Notes: generated from the letters alone by a model not told the origin. Shown: positions 1 to 6,398, numbered from the stretch's first letter. The stretch is DNA of 7,517 bases from Acidobacteriota bacterium (GCA_021780415.1 JAJXYW010000268.1:1-7517), one strand, 5' to 3'. Program-made: numbers and translations.

Positions 1-2
1 TC

Positions 3-1079
3 CTCCAAGCCGTCCTCTTGCTTCGAAAGCAAGGAGGCGGGGCGCGCGAGGCGTTGCGGCACGTGCTCGTGTTCGACGAAAGCCACAACATCTTCCCCAA
101 GGAACGACTCGGCGAACTCGGCGTGCCATCACGCCTCGCCCGAGAGGTGCGCGAGTACGGCGAGGCCGTCATCGCCGCCACCCAACAGACGGACGTGAGC
201 GAAAGCCTCATCGCGAACGCCGGCATCAAAATCGTCTTGCGCACCGACCACCCCCGCGACGTCACATTCGCATCATCCCTGATGCAGGTGGAGGCGCGCT
301 TCCTCCCACGGCTCCGACTGGGCACGGGACTCTGCCGGCTCCCCGTCCGGTACTACAGCCCCTTCCTCTTCACCTTCCCAGAACAACCCGTGAAGAACAT
401 CACCGTACCGGACGCGACCGTGCACAAGCGATGGACAACATCAGGATTCGCAACGCCTGCGCCGACGGCGATGCCCACAGAACCCGTCGTGGGCGCAAAA
501 GAGCACGACCTCCTCGTGGACATCAACGACCACCCCATCAGCACCATCACCCGACGCTACGAACGCCTGGGCTGGAACCCCAAGACCGGGAACACCATCA
601 AGGACAACGTTATACGCAACGGCCTCGCACTCTTCACGCCCGTCACGACCCCGACCGGACTCGTCAAAATCCTCAACCTCACCAAGCACGGGGAGGAATA
701 CCTGGAGAGGAAGGAACTCCTGCGGGAACGCACTCGTCATGGCGGCCCAGAGCACGAGTACTGGAAAGCAGTCGTGAGGGAACGACTCGAGCACCTCGGG
801 TACGCCGTCCAGGACGAGGCTCCGGTCGGTGGCGGGAAGACCGTGGACCTCCACGGGACACGCAACGGTGCAGACGTTTGGGTCGAGGTCGAAACCGGTC
901 GCTCCGACATTCCCGCGAACATCACCAAGCTCGGCACGCTCCCAGGAAGGAAGGTCGTCGTGTTTACCACTCTGGTCCTGTTGCGCGCGCATGAGAGCGC
1001 CGCGCGCGACGCGATCGGACCGGACGCCATCCTCCTGACCACCAGCGACCTCGACATGCTATCCACCACCCTCCAGTAG
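3..1079 (+). CDS. HerA/FtsK-like ATPase fused to winged helix and PD-(D/E)XK-like nuclease domain (5' partial)
   Basis: The frame is open to the left edge, so this is the C-terminal part of a larger protein; the TTG at 18 is internal, not the true start. Counting from that TTG codon, a Walker B strand (VLVFDE, residues 16-21) is followed by HNIF, then the AATQQ stretch (53-57) and a KIVLRT segment (71-76). This is the usual second half of a HerA/VirB4-type (DUF87) motor; the Walker A would lie before the window. Residues about 165-235 resemble a winged helix ending in LTKHGEEYL. Residues about 246-345 resemble a PD-(D/E)XK nuclease fold: E246, D277, then E290-V-E292, then a SDIPANITK helix. 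The usual ExK is ExE here, so activity is uncertain. By family, such proteins are DNA-translocating ATPases found in mobile elements and defence loci. The gene is convergent with the next one. The ATPase call is firm; the nuclease call is moderate. Confidence 0.8.
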   Translation, partial: LQAVLLLRKQGGGAREALRHVLVFDESHNIFPKERLGELGVPSRLAREVREYGEAVIAATQQTDVSESLIANAGIKIVLRTDHPRDVTFASSLMQVEARFLPRLRLGTGLCRLPVRYYSPFLFTFPEQPVKNITVPDATVHKRWTTSGFATPAPTAMPTEPVVGAKEHDLLVDINDHPISTITRRYERLGWNPKTGNTIKDNVIRNGLALFTPVTTPTGLVKILNLTKHGEEYLERKELLRERTRHGGPEHEYWKAVVRERLEHLGYAVQDEAPVGGGKTVDLHGTRNGADVWVEVETGRSDIPANITKLGTLPGRKVVVFTTLVLLRAHESAARDAIGPDAILLTTSDLDMLSTTLQ

Positions 1080-1374
1080 CCAAGGGGCGATTTACGCGTT
1101 TCCCGGCCCACCGCCCACAAGAACGCAACGGAGAGAGCGATTTTCCAGAACGAAGAACCCGGTCGGGTAAAGGACGGTAAAGGAAAGGAACATTTCTCGC
1201 GTGATCGTCTGCCCGACGCGCGCGGCTGGCAGTCCTGCCGCATGCACGACCAGGTTGTTGCGTTGCTCCTCCGGTGACGCGGAGCGCTTACGGGGCGCTA
1301 CGTACTGGTGACCTCGGAGCGTTCCTGCACACCAGCGGCCGGGCGTGAGGTTGCACGGTTGGGTGTGCGTGGGG
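1080..1374. other. Convergent intergenic region, no supported gene
   Basis: This 295-bp gap separates two convergent genes. It holds a short imperfect direct repeat (GGTAAAGGAC then GGTAAAGGAA, near 1167-1186) and an AGCGC/GCGCT hairpin near 1284-1300. On the minus strand an ACCC-GACC-GGGT hairpin precedes a T-rich stretch near 1150-1170, a weak terminator candidate for minus-strand transcription. A minus-strand open frame over 1092-1403 has no ribosome-binding site next to a start and no recognisable protein. Confidence 0.4.
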
Positions 1375-1764
1375 TTAGGTGCGAGGCTTGTTTCCCGACG
1401 CATCTTGGTGCGGGGAGCAGCGTCGGGTGACGTATGCGCAGGTGCTGCCGGCGGCGAAGAAGGCGGCGCCGATGAGAACTTCGGCGGCCGTGCCGAGGAA
1501 GAACCCCTCGATCGCGAGGCCGGGAATCGCGTAAAGGTGGTCTGGCGGCCAACAGGAGTAAGAGAGTTGCGCCACGATGGGGAGGTGCGCGTTCATGAAC
1601 TGTTCCGTCGCGTGGGGCCAGAGCTGGTACGCCGCGACGAGCCCCATGCTGGAGCCGACGCCGAGGATCGGCCCCGAGAGGGCCGCGACTGCGCCGAGAT
1701 CGCTTGGCCTACTGGGCGCTACGACAAAGTCAGAGACCTCCTCTCCTTGCGCCGGCGCTTCCAT
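1375..1764 (-). CDS. Small hypothetical membrane protein (129 aa)
   Basis: I do not recognise a family. The protein has an acidic N-terminal stretch of about 20 residues, a hydrophobic segment at about 24-48 (Gly- and Ala-rich), a loop with two Trp-Pro/Pro-Pro sites (SYSCWPPDH, 68-76), and a second long hydrophobic segment at about 79-112. It ends in a basic, hydrophilic tail, so two membrane passes are likely. Codons in this frame mostly end in G or C, which supports real coding over the overlapping plus-strand frames. No Shine-Dalgarno sequence is visible before the ATG, so the transcript may be leaderless or the start weak. The gene is divergent from the membrane protein at 1811, with 46 bp between the starts, so shared control is plausible. 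No function can be given. Confidence 0.6.
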   Translation of the reverse strand: MEAPAQGEEVSDFVVAPSRPSDLGAVAALSGPILGVGSSMGLVAAYQLWPHATEQFMNAHLPIVAQLSYSCWPPDHLYAIPGLAIEGFFLGTAAEVLIGAAFFAAGSTCAYVTRRCSPHQDASGNKPRT

Positions 1765-1810
1765 GGTGGGGCGCGGGTAAGATGCGCGGATTCTTAAGTG
1801 TTACCATTTA
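1765..1810. promoter_or_regulatory. Short divergent promoter region between two membrane-protein genes
   Basis: Only 46 bp separate the ATG at 1764 (minus) and the GTG at 1811 (plus), so any promoters for both must lie here or inside the opposite gene. The right half is AT-rich, with a CTTAAG palindrome at 1794-1799 and TACCAT (1802-1807), a possible -10 hexamer directly before the GTG. Neither gene has a convincing ribosome-binding site. The promoter assignment is inference. Confidence 0.3.
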
Positions 1811-3139
1811 GTGGCAATCAGCCACTGGCGAGAACGGGCCGTGCGTGCCGCGCTTCATCTTGGCGGTGCGCTTTGGACAGTGGCTTGCTCGTGGGGGCGA
1901 CGCCTCTGCGCGCCCGTACGTCGTGTCTGCCGGAAGGTGCGGGGTTACGCGCGTCATCAGCATGGCGTCGATCGGACCCTCTTCGGGTACTCGCTCTACG
2001 CGTCGTTCCTTCTCGCGCCTCCGCAGTCGTGGCGACTGTTGCGGTGGAACAACCCGTTCGCGTGGCTTCTCCGGTGGCGCGTCACGCCGGCTCACGTCTA
2101 CCTCGGTGCGCTCCTCGTCGGTTGGCCGGTGGCGTGGTTCTTCGGTCACGTCGTCCCGGATACGACGAACGTGACGAACTACGTCCTCATCGTCCCGTCA
2201 TATTGGGCGCTGAGCTACGCTTTCTACAACCAGGTCGAGGTGTACTGGTCGCAGCTCGTCGAGAACGGGTACTTCACCCGGTCGGAGATTGAGCAGGCGC
2301 AACGCCGGTATCGGGTCGTCCTGCAGGGTGCCCTTCTCCCCGTAGCTGTTGTTGTCCTGGCAGGGCTCGTGCAGGGCATGTACTTCGAGCACGAGGTCGT
2401 TCTGGGTCAATTTGAGAAGTGGCGCAACGCCCTGGTCGCCGTGGCCCCGGTCCGACCGCCTTCAATACATGGGTTCCCGCGACGACTCGTGGTGGGTTCG
2501 CCTGCGCTCGCTGCGTTTCGGCAGTGGGAGCGGCTCGTCGCGAACGCCCCTGCCTGGGCGACAGTCCGCCAGCCGAGCCCCTGGTTCCTCGCCTGGTACC
2601 TCGGCGTCCAGGGATTGTCGCTCTTCATGCTGGTCATGATGGGAACCCACGCTATCGTCTGCGGCTACCTCCTCCGGGATCTCTTCTTCGGCCCAGGACG
2701 GCGTCGGCCAGTCGTTGATCACTGGAACACGCGCTGGGGTCTCTCCGGTCACGGCCGGTTAGCGATGATCCTCGACCTGCTTCTGGGCGACATTGTGCTG
2801 AACCTCTACTTGTGGCGGGAGAACCTCGACCAGTCGGCGGTGGAATGGTTGGTTGCGCTCTGCTGGTACAGCATCGGCCCAGCGCTCATCATCCTCTACA
2901 TGCTCCCCGCCCACCGGTTCATGACGTGGCACAAACGCCGTCTCCTCGACCGGGCGCCACTCCCGCGCGACGGGGACACCCCGCCGACTAACAGCCACCG
3001 ACAGGCTGTGGCGAAGAACCGAGGTGCTGCGCGGCTCGCGACATGGCCGATCAGCGTGCGCGGCGTCATCGGCCTCGTCCTCGCCTACCTCCAGTTCCTC
3101 ATCACAACGTACGCGCGCATTCAACTGTTCAAGCCGTAG
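1811..3139 (+). CDS. Polytopic membrane protein of unknown function (442 aa)
   Basis: The family is not recognised. A basic N-terminal region (about 1-55, many Arg) is followed by hydrophobic segments at about 95-112, 122-140, 168-190, 257-285, 344-365 and 415-434, with a weaker one near 315-333. That gives six or seven membrane passes. A polar loop (about 191-256) lies between the third and fourth, and an Arg/Lys-rich, Pro-rich region (about 374-410) before the last helix. Trp and Tyr are unusually frequent near the helix ends. The GTG start is the first possible one after an in-frame TAA at 1778; there is no clear ribosome-binding site. The frame has strong G/C third positions along its length. 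Its divergent partner is also a membrane protein, which hints at a shared job at the envelope, but no reaction or substrate can be inferred. Confidence 0.75.
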   Translation: MAISHWRERAVRAALHLGGALWTVACSWGRRLCAPVRRVCRKVRGYARHQHGVDRTLFGYSLYASFLLAPPQSWRLLRWNNPFAWLLRWRVTPAHVYLGALLVGWPVAWFFGHVVPDTTNVTNYVLIVPSYWALSYAFYNQVEVYWSQLVENGYFTRSEIEQAQRRYRVVLQGALLPVAVVVLAGLVQGMYFEHEVVLGQFEKWRNALVAVAPVRPPSIHGFPRRLVVGSPALAAFRQWERLVANAPAWATVRQPSPWFLAWYLGVQGLSLFMLVMMGTHAIVCGYLLRDLFFGPGRRRPVVDHWNTRWGLSGHGRLAMILDLLLGDIVLNLYLWRENLDQSAVEWLVALCWYSIGPALIILYMLPAHRFMTWHKRRLLDRAPLPRDGDTPPTNSHRQAVAKNRGAARLATWPISVRGVIGLVLAYLQFLITTYARIQLFKP

Positions 3140-3503
3140 GCGGAGCAGACCGACCGAGCGCCGCGTCACGCGTCCCGGGTGAGCCCGTGCACTCTGTTGC
3201 TCGGCCGACATTCTGTGCCGGGCTCCTGCGCTATTCAATCCGTCGCCTCGCAGCGCGCGCGGCTGTCCTCCCGGCTGCACGATTTCGCTCGTCGAGCCAG
3301 GACCTCGCGGCCATCATCACGGTTCGCTAGGCGTCCTTCGGCCTACTGGGTCGCGAGACCAGCCGGCCGCTGCGAAGACGGTCTGTCCGAGGACATGATG
3401 TCGGCCTCAAAGCCGGATATCGTGACGGCACGGTCTTCTGAGCCCGTGGGTTGATGATCGCCATAGGAACTATTAACTAGTTCGTTGTTCGTTACTTGCG
3501 CGG
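3140..3503. other. 364-bp gap without a supported gene
   Basis: No reading frame here has convincing coding character. Most of it is GC-rich; the last about 50 bp before 3504 turn AT-rich and hold the dyad and heptamer repeat listed separately. An AGACC/GGTCT pair near 3355-3393 is a possible weak stem. No terminator with a T-run is seen after the membrane-protein gene ending at 3139. Confidence 0.4.
3467..3493. promoter_or_regulatory. Dyad plus tandem heptamer upstream of the 3504 ORF, operator-like
   Basis: A perfect 6-bp dyad, GAACTA-ttaac-TAGTTC (3467-3483), overlaps two tandem copies of GTTCGTT (3480-3493). A weak promoter (TTGATG at 3451, TATTAA at 3471, spacer of 14, too short) overlaps the dyad. 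This fits a regulator-binding site ahead of the ORF at 3504, but no regulator gene is nearby and binding is inference. Confidence 0.3.
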
Positions 3504-4256
3504 ATGGCGTCCTCGCGCGTTGGTTCTCACCTGCTCGTGTTTCTCGGGACGCCAAATGGCGTGTGCGAGGCTGGGTGTGCGACGTTGTTCCTGTTGCGTT
3601 CCCTGAAATTCACTGATCTCGTCATCGAGTTGCCTTCCGGGTCGTTGCGTCGGACTCTTGCGGCGTACGCGCGGCGCCCGGCCTCGATAGTTCCTGTGGC
3701 TTCGTTTCCCGTTGATGGTCGAGTCGGTCCGTGGGTCTGGTCGGTGTTGCAGTTCGCTAACCGTCATCATGTTCGAGTATCGTTCGTCCAGTCGCAGGTA
3801 CCCCCGCCCCGTCACGAGGAAGCGCTTGCTCGCCAGCTTGCCCGCGTGCACGGGCGTCGCATCTTGTTCTTGTGCGGCGAGGTGCAGGCGCTCAAGGACG
3901 GCGTCGCGCTCCCATTCCTGTTCCGACTCTTGCTGCTCGTCCACAATCGTTCCGGGCTCTCCCTGCTCTGGTCTCGCCTCTTGCCGACGTGCGCCTCGTT
4001 CTTCCCTCAGGCGTGCACGTTCCGTCTTGTCGCTGAGCGTGGTGGGAACAACTTCAATCTGGTCGTGCGGCGCGTTCCGGCTTTCGATGAGAGGGCTCTT
4101 AGCGGGTTTGATGCGGCGCTCGTTGTGCCGTCCGTCACCGCATGCGTACCGGGACATAGATGCTCGAGTCCTGGCCATGACGTGCGAGTACGACATACGG
4201 GAGGTCACCAGTGGTCTGATCGCCGAGTAGCTCGCCTATGCCGTACCTTTGGCTGA
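3504..4256 (+). CDS. Erythromycin-esterase/ChaN/TIKI-like protein lacking its histidines, probably decaying
   Basis: The order of motifs recalls the EreA/ChaN/TIKI superfamily. It has an LVFLGTPNG stretch (11-19) where the family has LGExHG, then VIELP (40-44) with the usual glutamate after the first helix. A DGR (71-73) and ILFLCGEVQALK (120-131), where the family has a GN/ExHA motif, follow, and FDAALVVP (202-209) resembles the closing strand. Both expected histidines are replaced (Asn18, Gln128), each explicable by a single base change, so the protein is probably inactive. After residue about 212 this frame turns to nonsense-like sequence, while the frame reached by skipping one base near 4140 reads more naturally (next entry). 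The start is the ATG at 3504; no Shine-Dalgarno is visible. G/C third positions support this strand over the antisense frame at 3492-4208. Family call moderate; CDS status uncertain. Confidence 0.5.
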   Translation: MASSRVGSHLLVFLGTPNGVCEAGCATLFLLRSLKFTDLVIELPSGSLRRTLAAYARRPASIVPVASFPVDGRVGPWVWSVLQFANRHHVRVSFVQSQVPPPRHEEALARQLARVHGRRILFLCGEVQALKDGVALPFLFRLLLLVHNRSGLSLLWSRLLPTCASFFPQACTFRLVAERGGNNFNLVVRRVPAFDERALSGFDAALVVPSVTACVPGHRCSSPGHDVRVRHTGGHQWSDRRVARLCRTFG

Positions 4257-4483
4257 TGTGTTCAAGGATGGTTGTGGGCATTGGGCGGACGTCGAGGTAG
4301 TATTTCTGGGTGGTTCTCCCAACCATGCGCTGGCGCGCTTCATGCTGGGCTCGCCCCTGATGCGGCCCCGTCGGTCGTGGACATAGCGCCCAGGTTGGGC
4401 GCGCTGCCAGCCTTGGGGGTCCTGCTGACATGTTTGACGGGTCTCTGGTTGCGCAACGCATGCCTGGCCTATATCGCTTCTGA
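4138..4483 (+). pseudogene. Out-of-frame continuation of the 3504 gene, or remnant of a second gene
   Basis: One base off the upstream frame, codons from 4141 give a protein-like stretch (HAYRDIDARVLAMTCEYDIR onward) to a TAG at 4228-4230. Beyond that stop the same frame stays protein-like (FKDGCGHWADVEVVFLGG) until a TAG at 4384. The third frame then gives another plausible segment ending MPGLYRF at a TGA at 4481-4483. First codon positions in the middle stretch are rich in G, which favours plus-strand coding. I infer a gene broken by a frameshift near 4140, a stop and a second shift. A minus-strand open frame over 4135-4326 also looks protein-like, so strand assignment is not certain. Sequencing error is an alternative for any single break. 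Confidence 0.35.
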
Positions 4484-4682
4484 TGCGGCACCGTTCCCTG
4501 TTTCTTCAGGTGCTGCGGGGAGGCTATCTTGGTGACACTCACCGATGCGAGTGATCTGTTCATTGACTGCCTGAGGGCGACCTCGAACCGCGCGCCCAAC
4601 ACGATCCGCGCGTACCGCGCCGACCTCAGCGATATGGTTGCCTTTCTCGGCCCGATGCTGGCGGTCGAAGCTTGCGATTCCT

Positions 4683-4686
4683 CTAG
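4683..4686. repeat. Left target-site duplication (CTAG)
   Basis: This CTAG is repeated at 4816-4819 on the other side of the element. Removing one copy together with the element restores the recombinase reading frame, which supports a true duplication rather than chance. Confidence 0.65.
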
Positions 4687-4815
4687 CAGGCTGCTGAAAA
4701 AGTCCGGACACTGTTGTTGGCGGCGTTCGCATGGGCTGCAAGTCGTGCCAATGCAATGGGCGATTCTCGCCAAGTTCGGCGCGGGCTTGGATTTCAGGGG
4801 TTCTTCAGCACCCTG
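4687..4815. mobile_element. 129-bp MITE-like element with imperfect terminal inverted repeats
   Basis: The left end reads CAGGCTGCTGAAAAA inward. The right end, read inward on the other strand, gives CAGGGTGCTGAAGAA, a 13 of 15 match. Both ends are flanked by CTAG (4683-4686 and 4816-4819). The element is too short to encode a transposase and has no convincing ORF. It contains small palindromes, such as AGTCCGGACA near the left end and GGCGA-ttc-TCGCC near 4759-4771. Its ends resemble those of transposase-bearing insertion sequences with a TGCTGAAAAA terminus, and a 4-bp CTAG/YTAR duplication is known for some IS5-family elements. A full-length partner elsewhere in the genome would be needed for mobility. 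Confidence 0.7.
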
Positions 4816-4819
4816 CTAG
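4816..4819. repeat. Right target-site duplication (CTAG)
   Basis: Second copy of the 4-bp flank. Its TAG (4817-4819) is the in-frame stop that ends the read-through product of the interrupted recombinase. Confidence 0.65.
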
Positions 4820-4857
4820 GCTTGTCGCCTATCTTCAGGCACTCCGCGACCGGCCTT

Positions 4858-5706
4858 CTAGTCCACGGTGACTTCGAGGAACGCTCTTTGGTCTCTGGTC
4901 CCGACCTTGAGAACGATCGTTCCATCGGACCGGGTTGTGACGCACTTGCGCGTTTGTGTGCCTCCCGAGCGTTGGTGTACGGTCCAGCCTGTTGCTTCTT
5001 TGTCGTATCGGTCCGTTGCTGATGTGTCGCAGAACCGACCGTCCGAGATGATGATGAGGCGGGGCTGGATCTTCTCGAAGAGCGGTGCGTGAAAGCCGGA
5101 GTCGCGCCCGTGGTGCGGGGCGACGAGGACATCGGTGCCCGCGATCGCCTGGACGAAGGCGGGTCGGCCGAGAAGCTCGTCCCAGGATGGCGGCTCGTTG
5201 TCGCCGGGGATGAGGAGCTTGACGCCGGCGTGCGAGACGATCGTGACGATGCTGTGGTTGTTGATGTTGGTGTCGGCGCACTTGGTGGGCGTGAAGAACT
5301 GGAACGCTGTCCCGCCATTGTTTTCGGCGCGGAACGGGTCACGCTCGGGAGGCACGGTCTCGCGGTAACGTTGGTCGATGTCGAGGTACCTCGCCACGAT
5401 GGGCTGGTCCTGGTCGCTGTTCGCGGCGCGAATCGCGTCGGCGGTCAGGTGTTGGGGGCGGTGCAGGGCGCGCGGACTGAGCGCGTCGAAGTTCAGGATG
5501 TCGTCGATGTGATCCCGGTGGGGATGGGTGATAACGACACCGTCGAGCGTGCTGACGCCGTTCGCTTGCAGGTGGCGGAGCGGGCTGAACGTGGCGTCTC
5601 GCGCACCGTACGACCCAACCCCAAGATCGATCACGACGTGCTTGTCCGGTGTCGCCAGGTAGGCAGCCAAGCCGTGTTGGACATCCCAGAAGACCGCCGT
5701 GAGCAT
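4858..5706 (-). CDS. ComEC-like metallo-beta-lactamase-fold hydrolase (282 aa)
   Basis: The protein begins with MLTAVFWDVQHG, the opening strand typical of ComEC/Rec2-type MBL domains, followed by VVIDLGVG (24-31). The metal-binding HxHxDH motif is intact (H61, H63, D65, H66). Further family marks are NNHSIV (149-154), the aspartate of LLIPGDN (164-170), and APHHG (196-200), whose histidine completes the usual set. It is a soluble stand-alone domain with no membrane segments or signal peptide. The family includes nucleases and phosphodiesterases acting on nucleic acid or nucleotides; the substrate here is unknown. The ATG at 5706 is chosen because a GGAG (5712-5715) lies 5 nt upstream; the frame is open farther up, but only as a shadow of the neighbour. 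The gene starts 2 nt after the membrane-protein gene, so translation is likely coupled. The 3' end abuts the recombinase remnant. Confidence 0.88.
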   Translation of the reverse strand: MLTAVFWDVQHGLAAYLATPDKHVVIDLGVGSYGARDATFSPLRHLQANGVSTLDGVVITHPHRDHIDDILNFDALSPRALHRPQHLTADAIRAANSDQDQPIVARYLDIDQRYRETVPPERDPFRAENNGGTAFQFFTPTKCADTNINNHSIVTIVSHAGVKLLIPGDNEPPSWDELLGRPAFVQAIAGTDVLVAPHHGRDSGFHAPLFEKIQPRLIIISDGRFCDTSATDRYDKEATGWTVHQRSGGTQTRKCVTTRSDGTIVLKVGTRDQRAFLEVTVD

Positions 5707-5708
5707 GG

Positions 5709-6398
5709 TCACTCCTTCGAGCGTTCGTGGCGCGGCGCGGCGGCGAGAACAAGAAACGCGATGACCGCGCTGCGCACGCGATAACGCAGGAAGCGTCGAT
5801 AGCGGAGGGAAAAAAGGGCCGTGGTCAGCACCAGAAGCACTACGAACGACCAGCACACGACGTTGTTCAGTGCCGGAGTCATGGTGCCGATGGCTGCCAA
5901 GCTCCCGCCACGAAGACGGACGACCGCGAGCGCGATTGCGAGGACGAAGAGGGAGACGGCGAAGCCGCGGTAGAAGCCCTCGCGATACTGGTACAACTCG
6001 CGGTCGGCCGTCTCGCCGTGCTGCGCAACCCACTCATCGCAAACAGCGTACAGGTCGGCAGGAGCCGAGGGCTCGATCCCGGTCAGTTCCGTCACTTGGT
6101 CGAGGGCCTTCCCGTAGGTCTTGAGCGGCACGGGGCCATCGGCTGTCCCGAGGCCGCCGACCTCGTCCAGCCCGACGACCCGCACGATGAGGTTTGCGAG
6201 TGCTTGCACGGCGTGGCCGACGAGGTACGACGCCAGGCCGATCGCAATCCAACCCTCGAGGCTTGGGATTGGGAGCGACAGCGGCGACGTCGCCCCGGAC
6301 ACCGCCCAGCCGAGGAGCACAACTGCCACGACGCCCGGCGCCCCAGGGAGCAAGTACCCGATGAAGTCGTACACGGTGAAGCGGAGGTCTCGGCCCAT
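5709..6398 (-). CDS. Membrane protein partner of the MBL hydrolase (229 aa)
   Basis: I know no named family. Near the N-terminus is VYDFIGYLLPG (9-19), a motif I recall from uncharacterised membrane proteins in accessory loci. It leads into a first hydrophobic segment (about 10-34), with a second at about 48-75. A hydrophilic region of about 70 residues (77-143) follows, then segments at about 144-162 and 180-198. An Arg/Tyr-rich turn (RYRRFLRYR, 199-207) and a shorter hydrophobic stretch (about 210-221) end the protein. The ATG at 6398 is preferred because GGGAGGAG (6407-6414) lies 8 nt upstream; the GTG at 6407 would overlap that box. The last codons carry the ribosome-binding site of the MBL gene. 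A likely role is to hold the hydrolase at the membrane or form a pore or sensor with it, which is inference. Confidence 0.8.
   Translation of the reverse strand: MGRDLRFTVYDFIGYLLPGAPGVVAVVLLGWAVSGATSPLSLPIPSLEGWIAIGLASYLVGHAVQALANLIVRVVGLDEVGGLGTADGPVPLKTYGKALDQVTELTGIEPSAPADLYAVCDEWVAQHGETADRELYQYREGFYRGFAVSLFVLAIALAVVRLRGGSLAAIGTMTPALNNVVCWSFVVLLVLTTALFSLRYRRFLRYRVRSAVIAFLVLAAAPRHERSKE

Larger units (their letters stand above)
4532..4870 (+). pseudogene. Tyrosine recombinase (XerC/XerD/phage-integrase type), N-terminal remnant split by a MITE
   Basis: A GGGGAGG box (4517-4523) sits 8 nt before a GTG at 4532; the TTG at 4529 is an alternative. The first 52 codons match the SAM-like core-binding domain of tyrosine recombinases, for example SNRAPNTIRAYRADL and MVAFLG. 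A 129-bp element then interrupts the gene. Joining 4686 directly to 4820 continues in the same frame with RLVAYLQALRDRPSSPR, the next part of that domain, before a TGA at 4868. The catalytic domain (R-H-R-Y residues) is absent, because the gene runs into the 3' end of the minus-strand MBL gene (stop at 4858). The intact ancestor would have been about 300 aa. As it stands, the message reads into the element and stops at the TAG of the right CTAG repeat (4817-4819), giving a dead 95- or 96-aa product. It probably was the integrase of this island, which is inference. Confidence 0.75.

Noticed and set aside
1092..1403. 103-aa minus-strand open frame in the convergent gap
   Set aside because: No start has a ribosome-binding site at a usable distance and the translation matches nothing I know; it overlaps the end of the small membrane-protein gene.
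1706..3351. Shared 11-mer GGCCTACTGGG near 1706 and 3341
   Set aside because: An 11-bp match is expected by chance several times in a window of this size, and the flanks differ.
3492..4208. 238-aa minus-strand open frame opposite the EreA-like ORF
   Set aside because: Its translation is rich in Arg, Gln and Glu with no recognisable domain, and the plus-strand frame has superfamily-like motif order and better third-position G/C bias.
4794..5784. Several overlapping open frames on both strands across the MBL gene
   Set aside because: They are frame shadows caused by high G/C; only the 4858-5706 minus frame carries the ordered MBL motifs.
5707..6033. N-terminal extension of the MBL protein by 109 residues
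   Set aside because: The extension is an Arg-rich shadow of the membrane-protein gene; a well-spaced GGAG marks the ATG at 5706 and the MBL fold begins there.
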